A stretch of 55,786 nucleotides of DNA from Auraticoccus cholistanensis. Its GTDB lineage: Bacteria > Actinomycetota > Actinomycetes > Propionibacteriales > Propionibacteriaceae. Below, one piece after another: positions 42,401 to 50,569 of the stretch. The position numbers were made by a program, and so were the translations under genes. The notes under the pieces were generated by a model. The model ran no database searches. It was not told the DNA's origin and saw only the letters and a program-made list of their open reading frames with translations. Where the stretch lies: contig NZ_WPCU01000004.1 in the NCBI RefSeq assembly GCF_009742705.1, positions 379,024-434,809 of the forward strand, written 5' to 3'. How positions within the stretch are numbered: position 1 is the stretch's first letter; every line of letters starts with the position of its first letter.

Positions 42401-45400
42401 GGTGGGCGAGATCCGTGTCGGCGTGGTGCCGCGCAGCGCCCGCAACACCCCGCCGCTGGCCGTGCAGGACGAGGTGACGGTCAAGCCCGGGGACACCGTG
42501 CGGGTGGCCGCCCTGGCCAACGACTCCGACCCCGACGGCGACCCCTTCGGCTACGCCGACGAGCCGCTCGCCTTCGCCACCGACGCCCGGCTCGTCGACG
42601 ACACGATCGAGTTCGTCGCCCCCGACCGGGAGGGCACGACGGCCGGGCAGTACACGGTCGCCGACACCCGCAACGCCCAGGGCGTGGGGGACGTGGTGAT
42701 CACCGTGGACGGCGACGCGCCCGACATGGCGCCGGTGGCCCGCGACGACGTGGACACCGCCGCCGACGTGGTGACCAAGGAGCAGATCGACGTCCCGGTG
42801 CTGCGCAACGACTTCGACCCGGACGGCCCGACCGGCGAGCTGGTGGTCTCGGTGACCGAGGACGAGTCGGTCCCGGAGGAGGAGCGGGCCGTGGTGGCCG
42901 GGCAGAACCTGCGGGTCACCATCGGGGCGCAGATGCGGCGGATCCGCTACCAGGTCACCGACGCCGACGGCATGACCGCCTCGGCGGTCGTGACGGTGCC
43001 CGGCCGCGCCGACGCCGTCCCGGCGCTGCGGCCCGACGTGGTGCCGCAGGAGGTGGTGGCGGGTGAGCCGCTGCGCCTCGACATCGGCGACTTCGTGCTC
43101 GGCACGCAGGGCCGCGACGTGCAGCTCACCAGCGAGGAGCGGATCTGGGCCTCCAACGGGGCACCGGCGGCGGTCGACGAGCAGACCGTGCAGTTCACCG
43201 CCCCGGTGGAGTACGACGGCCCGGCGGCGATCATCTTCGAGGTCACCGACGGCGACGACTCCACCGACCCCGACGGGCGTACCGCGGTGCTGACCGTGCC
43301 GATCACCGTGCTCCCGGCACCCGAGGCCCCCACCGAGGAGGACGAGGAGCCGGTCGAGCCGAACGCCGCCCCCGAGGTGCTGCCGGTGACGCTCAACGTG
43401 GGCGCGGGTGAGGAGCCCGAGACGATCGACCTGGCCCGCTCGGCCAGCGACCCCGACGGCGACCCGCTCGACTTCGGCGAGCTGCAGGGGCAGGCGCCCG
43501 AGGGCGTCGAGGTCCAGCAGAGCGGCAGCCGGGTGACCGCCAGCGCGGCCCTCGACGTGGCGCCGGGCACCACCGCCCGGTTCACCGTGACCGTCGACGA
43601 CGGACAGGGCGGCACCGCGGACCTGGAGGTCGACCTGGTGGTGCTGGCCTCGTCCGAGCCACCGCCCCGGGCGGTGGACGACGCGGTCCCGGACGCCGTC
43701 CAGGGTGAGACCAGCCAGGTGTCGGTGCTGGACAACGACGCCAACCCATTCCCCGACGAGCCGCTGACCGTGGTCAGCGTCGTCGTCGAGTCCGGCAGCG
43801 GCAGCGCCGACATCAGCGGCAGCACGGTCGCGGTGACCCCGGACGACACCTTCGTCGGCTCCATGGTGGTGCGCTACGTCGTCGAGGACGCCACCCGCAG
43901 CACCGAGCGCCGCAGCGAGGCCCGGATCCGGCTGACCGTCAAGGGCGTCCCCGGACGTCCCGGGGTGCCCCGGGTGGACGAGGTCGGCGACCGGCAGGCC
44001 CGGGTGACCTTCACCGCGCCGCCGGACAACGGCGAGCCGATCAGCGGCTACACCGTCACGGGCAGCGGCTCCAACGGCCAGTCGGTCGAGCAGGAGTGCC
44101 CCGCGACTACCTGCACCATCACCGGGCTGACCAACGACGTGCGCTACACGTTCACGGTGGTGGCCACCAACGCCATCGGGGACTCCGAGCCGTCGGGCAC
44201 GTCGGCCGAGATCCGCCCCGACGTGCGTCCCGGCAAGCCCGGCACCCCGCAGACCGAGTTCGGCGACCAGCAGATCGACCTCAGCTGGACGCCCGCCCCC
44301 ACCCGGGGATCCGCGGTGACCCAGTACGTGGTCGAGCTGACCGGTCCGCAGGGCCGCCAGCAGCGCGAGGTCGCGGGGGGGACGACCAGCTACACCTGGA
44401 GCGGGCTGCAGAACGGCTCGTCCTACCGGTTCCGGGTGCAGGCGCGGAACAAGGCGCCGGAGCCCTCGGACTGGTCCGGGCAGTCCCGGGCCGAGGTGCC
44501 CGCGGGCAAGCCGGCGCCCGCCCAGGCCGTGCAGGCCCAGGACGCCGGCGGGAACCTCGGTCGCAAGGTGCGCGTGTCCTGGCAGCCCTCGCCGGACCCG
44601 AACGGCGACGCCGTCTCGGCCTACACCGTCTACGCCAACGGCAGCCGGGTGGCCGAGGTCGGTGGCGGCACCACCTCCACCGACGTCGACCTCAACAACG
44701 GCACCGAGTACACGTTCACCGTCAGCGCCACCAACAAGGCGGGGGAGGGCGAGCCGAGCGCGCCGTCGCCGGCCATCACCCCCTACGGCGCTCCCGACAC
44801 CCCGCCCGCGCCCCAGCTCAGCGAGGGTGACGGCTCCGTGGGCCTGACCTGGCAGCCCGGGAAGACCAACGGTGCCCCGGTGAGCGCGAACGAGGTCCGC
44901 ATCAACAGCGGCGCCGCCGCCGGGTTGAGCAGCAACCCGCAGAACTTCCCCGCCACCAACGGTCAGACGTACCGGGCCGAGGTCCGCAGCTGCTCGCAGG
45001 GCAAGTGCTCGGGGTGGTCGCCGGCGTCCAACGCCGCCACCCCGTACGGCAAGCCGATCATCAGCCAGCTGGTCGCCCGGGCCAACGGCGACCGCGCCGG
45101 CTACTACGAGTGGGCGGTCCAGGGCAACGGGGACGGGGCCAACCTCAGGGTGGACGTGCGCCCCGAGGGTGGGCGGCAGGTCCGCGACGCCTCCGGCTCG
45201 CAGAACGTCAGCGGGCTGGAGTACGAGACCACCTACACGATCACGGTGACCGCGGAGAACCGGCGGGGCCAGGTGCAGCAGTCGGCGCAGTTCCGGACGA
45301 ACAACCGGCCGCCGCCACCGTCTCTGGAGGTCTTCGCGGGTGACATCTCCCCGCGCTGCGAGAACACCGGTTCGACGAACCGGTGCCGTTGGATCGGGGC

Positions 45401-45623
45401 CCAGCTGCGGAACTTCGAGCCGGGCTCGACGGTCCGGTGCGTCCCGACCGAGAGCGGCGCCTTCACCGGACGGGACGTCCGCATCAGCAGCGACGGGACG
45501 GCCCGCGTCCCCGGCCAGGGCCCCTACGGCAGCGCCAACAACCTCGGCTTCTGGGGCTACGACCGCAAGCCCGCGGCGAAGTGCGGCAACACGACCGGCG
45601 GCGGCAGCGGGCCGTGGCCGTGA
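39495..45623 (+). CDS. Giant membrane-anchored surface protein with Ig-like and fibronectin III repeats
   Basis: A 2042-residue protein with one N-terminal membrane helix (LVGVLAVALVVGAAVA). Residues about 50-410 form a domain that looks propeller-like. About 413-1480 hold some 11 Ig/cadherin-like repeats marked by NDSDPDGD-type calcium-binding-like turns. About 1483-1940 hold five fibronectin III repeats (GKPGTPQ, GLTNDVRYTFTVVATN). The end has four cysteines. The GTG at 39495 has GGGAAGAG upstream. It heads the MoxR-DUF58-transglutaminase operon, an arrangement I recall from other actinobacteria. An adhesive or wall-structural role is inferred. Confidence 0.85.
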   Translation: MAAPRTTAVLRRLRPGRSTRRFLRRSWSAALVGVLAVALVVGAAVARGYPAADLRLNDGSVWVVNQTLRLAGKLNKQIDELETSTQMINRDFDLWQDEETVLTRDNVTSQLVQIDPTTSAVATPVILPGEAVVSMNETRVAVVDRPSGRAWTRPVADVFGIDFVKAKADLDLGPGGTAVVTAAGDTIGLSAARNELVRVPAGGVPEGEDPEVVPLPAPLGQPLDVELSAVGDRAVLLDRSAGTIWREGSDPVTVPAARGARLQAASEGGTRTSEHAVEAVLATAEGLQGLSDDQLVPLAPGASGTPVQPVVVEGCAYGAFTSGERARVGFACERTAPVVAEVPQWTGGELSWRVNRDVVVLNDEADGNIWLPTENMELIKGWDKVTPPKPDQGDESENEDVVEKVSPERTGPNRKPTAVDDALAVRAGRSTLIPIIENDSDPDGDILTVQGPPEVSGGASLQLVRGGTAVQVTVPADAPPRLSFSYTVSDGRGGEDSAQVSLDVRSADQAASNEAPQPKPDTEPLMVSLGGEATRRVLLDWRDPEGDDLVLLDARAPGDDEVTFTPDGTLTFVDVGKDEGRKEVEVTVSDGLAETTGTLVVDARDDGDVPPQANGDFLSVAAGEDVLVRPMENDTGEDVSLATVQTQVENARISVDYPDGSFTFRSDVPGTYYVGYIITNRKTSFGVVRVDVLERGEQSPPVATRDVALLPAGGSVLVDPLANDEDPDDDVLVIQSVESDPRLRMKLINRQMLEVTAVTTPDQPISVAYTVSDGAHSVTGTLVVVPTEAPPSSRPDAQPDTLTVRAGDVGSVRVLANDTSPAGLELTVDPELPEVSGGQAWVSGENVRFAAPTVAGEYRVVYEIRDSAGQTASASIRIDVIAGEVENTPPEPELVTGRVLAGSVGRLLIPLDDIDPEGDSVRLLGVDSGPSKGRLVAVDEAWLEYEAYPDATGTDSFTYAVTDARGARAVGEIRVGVVPRSARNTPPLAVQDEVTVKPGDTVRVAALANDSDPDGDPFGYADEPLAFATDARLVDDTIEFVAPDREGTTAGQYTVADTRNAQGVGDVVITVDGDAPDMAPVARDDVDTAADVVTKEQIDVPVLRNDFDPDGPTGELVVSVTEDESVPEEERAVVAGQNLRVTIGAQMRRIRYQVTDADGMTASAVVTVPGRADAVPALRPDVVPQEVVAGEPLRLDIGDFVLGTQGRDVQLTSEERIWASNGAPAAVDEQTVQFTAPVEYDGPAAIIFEVTDGDDSTDPDGRTAVLTVPITVLPAPEAPTEEDEEPVEPNAAPEVLPVTLNVGAGEEPETIDLARSASDPDGDPLDFGELQGQAPEGVEVQQSGSRVTASAALDVAPGTTARFTVTVDDGQGGTADLEVDLVVLASSEPPPRAVDDAVPDAVQGETSQVSVLDNDANPFPDEPLTVVSVVVESGSGSADISGSTVAVTPDDTFVGSMVVRYVVEDATRSTERRSEARIRLTVKGVPGRPGVPRVDEVGDRQARVTFTAPPDNGEPISGYTVTGSGSNGQSVEQECPATTCTITGLTNDVRYTFTVVATNAIGDSEPSGTSAEIRPDVRPGKPGTPQTEFGDQQIDLSWTPAPTRGSAVTQYVVELTGPQGRQQREVAGGTTSYTWSGLQNGSSYRFRVQARNKAPEPSDWSGQSRAEVPAGKPAPAQAVQAQDAGGNLGRKVRVSWQPSPDPNGDAVSAYTVYANGSRVAEVGGGTTSTDVDLNNGTEYTFTVSATNKAGEGEPSAPSPAITPYGAPDTPPAPQLSEGDGSVGLTWQPGKTNGAPVSANEVRINSGAAAGLSSNPQNFPATNGQTYRAEVRSCSQGKCSGWSPASNAATPYGKPIISQLVARANGDRAGYYEWAVQGNGDGANLRVDVRPEGGRQVRDASGSQNVSGLEYETTYTITVTAENRRGQVQQSAQFRTNNRPPPPSLEVFAGDISPRCENTGSTNRCRWIGAQLRNFEPGSTVRCVPTESGAFTGRDVRISSDGTARVPGQGPYGSANNLGFWGYDRKPAAKCGNTTGGGSGPWP

Positions 45624-45669
45624 CCGACCCGGTGACCACCGACCGCCCGCCACCCGACGAAGGAACGAC

Positions 45670-46641
45670 ATGACCATCACCCCGGAGCAGGCCCGCTGGT
45701 TCTCCGACAGCTTCTCCGCCATCGTGCGCAACGTCGAGCGGGTGGTGCTGGGCAAGACCCACACCGTCCAGCTCGCCGTCACCTGCATGCTGGCCGAGGG
45801 CCACCTGCTGCTCGAGGACTACCCGGGCACCGGGAAGACCACCCTGGCCCGGGCGCTGGCCCAGACGGTGCAGGGCACCAGCAGCCGGATCCAGTTCACC
45901 CCCGACCTGCTGCCCTCCGACGTCACCGGCGTCAACATCTACGACCAGAAGACCGGGCAGTTCGAGTTCCACCACGGCCCGATCTTCGCCTCCATCGTGC
46001 TGGCCGACGAGATCAACCGGGCCTCGCCGAAGACCCAGTCGGCGCTGCTGGAGGTGATGGAGGAGTCCCGGGTCACCGTGGACGGCCGCCCCTACACGGT
46101 GGGCAACCCGTTCATGGTCATCGCCACCCAGAACCCGATCGAGCAGGCCGGCACCTACCGGCTGCCCGAGGCCCAGCTGGACCGGTTCCTGATCAAGACC
46201 TCGCTCGGCTACCCCGACCGCGAGAACACCCTGCGCGTGCTCTACTCCGGCGGCTCGCGGCCCCGCTCGGCCGCGCTCGCCCCGGCGGTCACCACCCAGG
46301 CGGTGGCCGAGATGGCGCTGCTGGCCAACGGCGTCCACATCGAGGAGAGCGTGCTGGACTACGTCGCCCGGCTGCTGGAGGAGACCCGCCGCACCGCCGA
46401 CGTCCGGCTCGGGGTCTCCATCCGCGGCGGGCTGGCGCTGGTGCGCACGTCCCGGGTGTGGGCCGCCTCGCAGGGCCGCCACTTCGTGGTCCCCGACGAC
46501 ATCAAGGTGCTGGCCCAGCCCTGCCTGGCCCACCGGCTGATCCTCGACCCGGAGTCGGAGTTCAACGGGGTCACCGCCGACGAGGTGATGGGCCGTGTGC
46601 TGGCCCAGGTGCCGCCGCCCCAGGAGCGCCAGTCCGCATGA
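45670..46641 (+). CDS. MoxR-family AAA+ ATPase
   Basis: A 323-residue chaperone-like ATPase, thought to help assemble or activate partner proteins with VWA or DUF58 domains. Walker A is DYPGTGKTTLA and Walker B IVLADEINRA. ATQNPIEQAGTYRLPEAQLD carries sensor 1, with VRLGVSIRGGLAL further on. ATG 45670 follows AAGGAA. Its stop overlaps the DUF58 start (ATGA), the usual pairing of the family. Length is typical. Confidence 0.94.
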   Translation: MTITPEQARWFSDSFSAIVRNVERVVLGKTHTVQLAVTCMLAEGHLLLEDYPGTGKTTLARALAQTVQGTSSRIQFTPDLLPSDVTGVNIYDQKTGQFEFHHGPIFASIVLADEINRASPKTQSALLEVMEESRVTVDGRPYTVGNPFMVIATQNPIEQAGTYRLPEAQLDRFLIKTSLGYPDRENTLRVLYSGGSRPRSAALAPAVTTQAVAEMALLANGVHIEESVLDYVARLLEETRRTADVRLGVSIRGGLALVRTSRVWAASQGRHFVVPDDIKVLAQPCLAHRLILDPESEFNGVTADEVMGRVLAQVPPPQERQSA

Positions 46642-48023
46642 CCGCCCCGCCAGGTCTGCAGCCGACGCCGGGCGGTGCCGCCGGTCCGGCGGACGGCCCG
46701 CGCCCCGGGCCGGGCGGCGCCCAGCCGTCGCCCGCGACCGCGCGCACCAAGCCGACCGGTGTCACCGAGGCCTCCGCGACCTCCACCGCCACCGCCACCC
46801 GCACCGTCCAGGTCGCCGACGAGCCCACCTGGCGCCGGCTGCCCCGGGAGGCCGGACGACGGGTGCTCGCGGTCAACCGGCTGCTGGGGGTCAGCCCCGC
46901 CGGCTGGACGCTGCTCGTCGTCGCCGCCCTCGCCTTCTGGGCCGGCGGCCGGCTGGGCTGGGCCGAGCTGCGGATCGCCTCGGTGGCCTGCCTGGTCGTG
47001 CTGCTGCTGGCCGTCCTGTTCACCCTCGGCCGCCAGTCCTACGCGGTCTCGCTGGAGCTGCAGTCGCGACGCGTGGTGGTCGGCGAGCGGGCCTTCGGCG
47101 AGCTCCGCGTCGAGAACACCTCCGACCGCCGGCTCTGGCCGGCCCGGATCGAGCTCCCGGTCGGACGCCGGCTGGCCAGCTTCGGCCTGCCCTCCCTCGG
47201 CGGGCGCGCCAGCCACGACGAGGTCTTCGCCGTGCCGACGGTCCGTCGCTCGGTGATCCGGGTCGGCCCGGCGCGCACGGTCCGCGGCGACCCCTTCCGG
47301 CTGATGGGCCGCGAGATCCTGTGGACCGACGCCATCGACCTCTACGTCCACCCCCGGACGGTGCCGCTGCCCGGACGCCAGGGCGGCTTCATCCGCGACC
47401 TCGAGGGCCAGCCCACCGGCGAGGTGACGAACTCCGACATCAACTTCCACGCGCTGCGCGAGTACGTCCCCGGCGACGACCGCCGCTACGTGCACTGGCG
47501 CTCCACCGCCCGCACCGGGACGCTGATGGTCCGCCAGTTCGAGGAGACCCGACGCAGCCACGTGGCCGTCGCCCTCGACGTCGCGGGCGAGGACTACCTC
47601 TCCGACGACGAGTTCGAGCTCGCCGTGTCGGTGGCCGGCTCGATCAGCCTGCAGTCGCTGCGGGACGAGAACACCCTGAGCCTGCTCACCTCCACCCAGC
47701 GGCTCAAGGCCATCAGCCCCCGCCGCACCCTGGACGAGCTGTGCGGGGTGTCGATGGTCAACCGCGGCACCCTGCCCGGGCTGGTCCGCACCTGCGTCCG
47801 CACCGTCCCGGGCGCCAGCGTCGCCGTGGTGGTCACCGGCTCCCAGCCCGCCCCCGCGGACCTGCGCCGGGCCTGCACCCTGTTCGACCTCGACGTCCGC
47901 GTGCTCGCGGTGCGGATCCAGCTGGGCGCCGAGACCAGCACCCAGACGCTGTCCAACGTCACCGTGCTGACCCTGGGCAGCCTCGACGCGCTGCCGCCCG
48001 CGGTGCGGAGGGCCTCGCTGTGA
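46638..48023 (+). CDS. DUF58 domain membrane protein
   Basis: A 461-residue protein. The first 60 residues are Pro/Ala/Thr-rich. Two membrane helices follow at about 92-130 (WTLLVVAALAFWAGG; ACLVVLLLAVLF), then the DUF58 core with FIRDLEGQPTGEVTN, LREYVPGDDRRYVHWRSTAR and RQFEETRRSHVAVALDVAG; the fold resembles von Willebrand A. It is the usual partner of MoxR. Start and stop both overlap neighbouring genes, so it is translated as part of a fixed unit. Confidence 0.92.
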   Translation: MTAPPGLQPTPGGAAGPADGPRPGPGGAQPSPATARTKPTGVTEASATSTATATRTVQVADEPTWRRLPREAGRRVLAVNRLLGVSPAGWTLLVVAALAFWAGGRLGWAELRIASVACLVVLLLAVLFTLGRQSYAVSLELQSRRVVVGERAFGELRVENTSDRRLWPARIELPVGRRLASFGLPSLGGRASHDEVFAVPTVRRSVIRVGPARTVRGDPFRLMGREILWTDAIDLYVHPRTVPLPGRQGGFIRDLEGQPTGEVTNSDINFHALREYVPGDDRRYVHWRSTARTGTLMVRQFEETRRSHVAVALDVAGEDYLSDDEFELAVSVAGSISLQSLRDENTLSLLTSTQRLKAISPRRTLDELCGVSMVNRGTLPGLVRTCVRTVPGASVAVVVTGSQPAPADLRRACTLFDLDVRVLAVRIQLGAETSTQTLSNVTVLTLGSLDALPPAVRRASL

Positions 48024-50434
48024 CCCAGCCGACCCGTCACGACGGTTCCACCCGTCACGACCAGTCGACCCGGGGCAGCAGCCGGCTGGGCGGCACCGGC
48101 GCCGCCGGGCTGCCGGAGGCCACCGACCTCGCCGCCTCCCGCTTCACCCTCGACCAGGTCGACGGCACGCTGCCGGGGCTCACACTCTCCGGTCTGCGCG
48201 GGCGCGACCGCTGGCTCCGGCTGGCGGTCGACACCGGGGCGCTGCTGGTGCTGCTGGCCCTGGCGGCCGTCACGTTCCAGCTCACCTTCGGCGGCGTCCA
48301 GGTCTGGGTCGCCGCCCTTGGCGGCGCGGTGCTCGGGCTGGCGATCGGCGTCCTCGGTGCCTGGCGCCGGCTCCCCACCTGGCAGGTCGCGGTGCTGGTG
48401 GCCGCCGGCTACCTGCTCTTCGGCGGGGCCCTCGCCCTGCCGGGGACGACGACCGCCGGGCTGCCCGGGCTGCGGACGCTGACCGACCTCGTCTTCGGGG
48501 TCGTCACCTCCTGGCGGGGGCTGCTCACCGTCGACGCCCCCGTCGAGGGCATCGGCGAGCTGATGGTGGTGCCGCTGATCACCATGCTGCTGGCCGGTGT
48601 GGTCGGCTCCTCGGTGGCGCTGCGCTCCACCCGGCCGACCCTCGCCTGGCTCGCACCCGCGACCGCGCTCGGCGTCGGCATCTCCTTCGGCATCGCCGAG
48701 GCCCACCTGCCGGTGCTGGTCGGCGTCGGGTTCGCACTCGTCGCCCTGACCTGGACGGCCTACCGCCGCGACACCATCCGTCAGTCGCTGCTGGGCCAGC
48801 GCCGCACCACCCGCTGGCAGTCGGCGGTGCTCGCGGTGGGCGTCCTCGCCGTGGCCGCCGGGGTGGCCGGCGCCAGCGCGCCGCTGGTGGAGCCCGACGG
48901 CTACCGCACCGTGCTCCGGGAGGAGGTCGAGCCGCCGCTCGACGTGCTGGACTACCCGAGCCCGCTGCAGTCCTTCCGCGGCAACATCAAGGACCACGAG
49001 GAGGACACGCTGCTGACCCTCTCCGGGCTGCCGGAGGACGCCGCGGTCCGCATCGCCACCCTCGACACCTACGACGGCATCACCTTCAACGTCTCCTCCG
49101 AGGAGTCCGCCGGCCGGGACTCGGGGCTGTTCAAGCGGATGGGCCGCAGCGTCCCCGAGGACACCGAGGGCACCGCCGCCACCGTGACGGTCACCGTCAA
49201 CGGCTACAGCGGGGTCTGGCTGCCCACGGTCGGCAAGGTCACCCGCGCCCGGTTCACCTCGCCCCGCGGCGAGGAGGTCCGCGAGAACCTCTTCTACAAC
49301 CGGGTCTCCGGCACCGGCATCACCACCGTGGGCGTCCGCGAGGGCGACAGCTACACCCTCGACGTGGTGGTCCCGCGCGAGCCCACCACCGACCAGATCC
49401 GCTCCGCGGAGGCCGGGGACGCCGAGCTCGCGCCCGCCGAGCCGGTGCCGGACCCGGTGGCCGACGCCGCCCAGCGCTGGTCGGCGGGGAGCGCCTCCTC
49501 CGGCGAGGCGCTGCTGGCCGTGGAGGAGGAGCTGCGCCGCGGCTTCTACTCCAACGGTCTGGAGGGCGACGCGCCGTCCCCGTCCGGGCACAGCGCCGGC
49601 CGCATCCAGCAGCTGCTGGACGAGGACCAGATGATCGGCGACGAGGAGCAGTACGCCGTCGCCATGGCGCTGGCCGCCCGCTCGCTGGGCGTGCCCTCCC
49701 GGGTGGTGTACGGCTACCAGCCGGAGTCCTCGGGCGAGGTCGCCATCAAGGGTCGCGACGTCACCGCCTGGACCGAGGTGCAGCTGGAGGGGCTGGGCTG
49801 GGTGATCCTGCGCCCGACCCCCGACAAGTCCCAGGCCCCCGAACCCGACGAGTCCGAGCGCGAGGCCCGCCCGCGCCCGCAGGTGGACAACCCGCCTCCG
49901 CCCCCGGAGCGCCCCGACTACCAGCCGCCGGACAACACCCCGCCGGAGGAGCCCAAGACCGACGAGGACGACCGCAGCCGCATCGACTGGGGACTGGTCG
50001 GGCTGGTGGCCGCGGCCGTCGGGATCCCGCTGCTGCTGCTCGGGCTGCCGGTGGCCCTCGTGCTCGGGCTCAAGGCCCGGCGCCGCAAGGCGCGGCTGCT
50101 GGCCGCCACCACCTCGGCGCGGGTGGCCGGCGGCTGGGCGGAGGTCGTCGACCGGGCCCGTGACCTGGGCGTCACCCCCGCCCCCACCGCCACCCGCCGG
50201 GAGGTGGCCGCGACGGTGGTGCAGCACTTCCCGACCACGCGGGAGGGCCCGGCCAACCCGCACGACCTGGCCTGGCGGGCCGACGTCAGCACCTTCGGGC
50301 CCCGGCAGCCCTCGCAGGCCCAGGTGGACCTGTACTGGCAGGGCGTCGACGAGCTCCGCCACTCGATGGGGGAGTCGGTGAGCTGGTGGCGCCGGCTGCG
50401 GGCCGCCCTCTCGCCGGCCTCGCTGCGCCGCTAG
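48020..50434 (+). CDS. TgpA-like transglutaminase-fold membrane protein, catalytic residues missing
   Basis: An 804-residue protein. About seven membrane helices lie at 70-290, a large extracellular part at 295-650 includes a transglutaminase-like core, and one more helix lies at about 660-690 before a cytoplasmic tail. In the core the Cys of the GxCExYA motif is Glu542 (GDEEQYA), the His of HAW is Thr582 (VTAWTEV) and the Asp of DPTP is Arg598 (LRPTPD). It therefore cannot be a normal cysteine transglutaminase and is likely a binding or structural module. GTG 48020 overlaps the DUF58 stop. Confidence 0.88.
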   Translation: MTQPTRHDGSTRHDQSTRGSSRLGGTGAAGLPEATDLAASRFTLDQVDGTLPGLTLSGLRGRDRWLRLAVDTGALLVLLALAAVTFQLTFGGVQVWVAALGGAVLGLAIGVLGAWRRLPTWQVAVLVAAGYLLFGGALALPGTTTAGLPGLRTLTDLVFGVVTSWRGLLTVDAPVEGIGELMVVPLITMLLAGVVGSSVALRSTRPTLAWLAPATALGVGISFGIAEAHLPVLVGVGFALVALTWTAYRRDTIRQSLLGQRRTTRWQSAVLAVGVLAVAAGVAGASAPLVEPDGYRTVLREEVEPPLDVLDYPSPLQSFRGNIKDHEEDTLLTLSGLPEDAAVRIATLDTYDGITFNVSSEESAGRDSGLFKRMGRSVPEDTEGTAATVTVTVNGYSGVWLPTVGKVTRARFTSPRGEEVRENLFYNRVSGTGITTVGVREGDSYTLDVVVPREPTTDQIRSAEAGDAELAPAEPVPDPVADAAQRWSAGSASSGEALLAVEEELRRGFYSNGLEGDAPSPSGHSAGRIQQLLDEDQMIGDEEQYAVAMALAARSLGVPSRVVYGYQPESSGEVAIKGRDVTAWTEVQLEGLGWVILRPTPDKSQAPEPDESEREARPRPQVDNPPPPPERPDYQPPDNTPPEEPKTDEDDRSRIDWGLVGLVAAAVGIPLLLLGLPVALVLGLKARRRKARLLAATTSARVAGGWAEVVDRARDLGVTPAPTATRREVAATVVQHFPTTREGPANPHDLAWRADVSTFGPRQPSQAQVDLYWQGVDELRHSMGESVSWWRRLRAALSPASLRR

Positions 50435-50461
50435 GCCGGGGCGGCGCGGACCGGCCCCGGC
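50435..50461. terminator. GC-rich hairpin after the transglutaminase-like gene
   Basis: Stem GCCGGGGC / GCCCCGGC (8 bp) with an 11-base loop starts right at the stop codon. There is no T-run. It may end the operon begun at 39495 and separates it from the RDD-FHA gene. Confidence 0.45.
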
Positions 50462-50569
50462 GGGTCGGCCCGGTCGAGTGGTGCCTGCGCCCCGGGTGCG
50501 GGATCATGTGGGGGCCCGCGCCGGCACGGTGGCTGCGGGGACGTCCACGGCCTGAGGAGGAGCACGAGG

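Noticed and set aside
39288-45788. A 2166-codon open frame on the minus strand opposite the Ig/FN3 gene
   Set aside because: It is His/Val/Gly/Arg-rich with no recognisable domain, as expected of an antisense frame in very GC-rich coding DNA. The plus-strand frame shows clear Ig, FN3 and membrane motifs.
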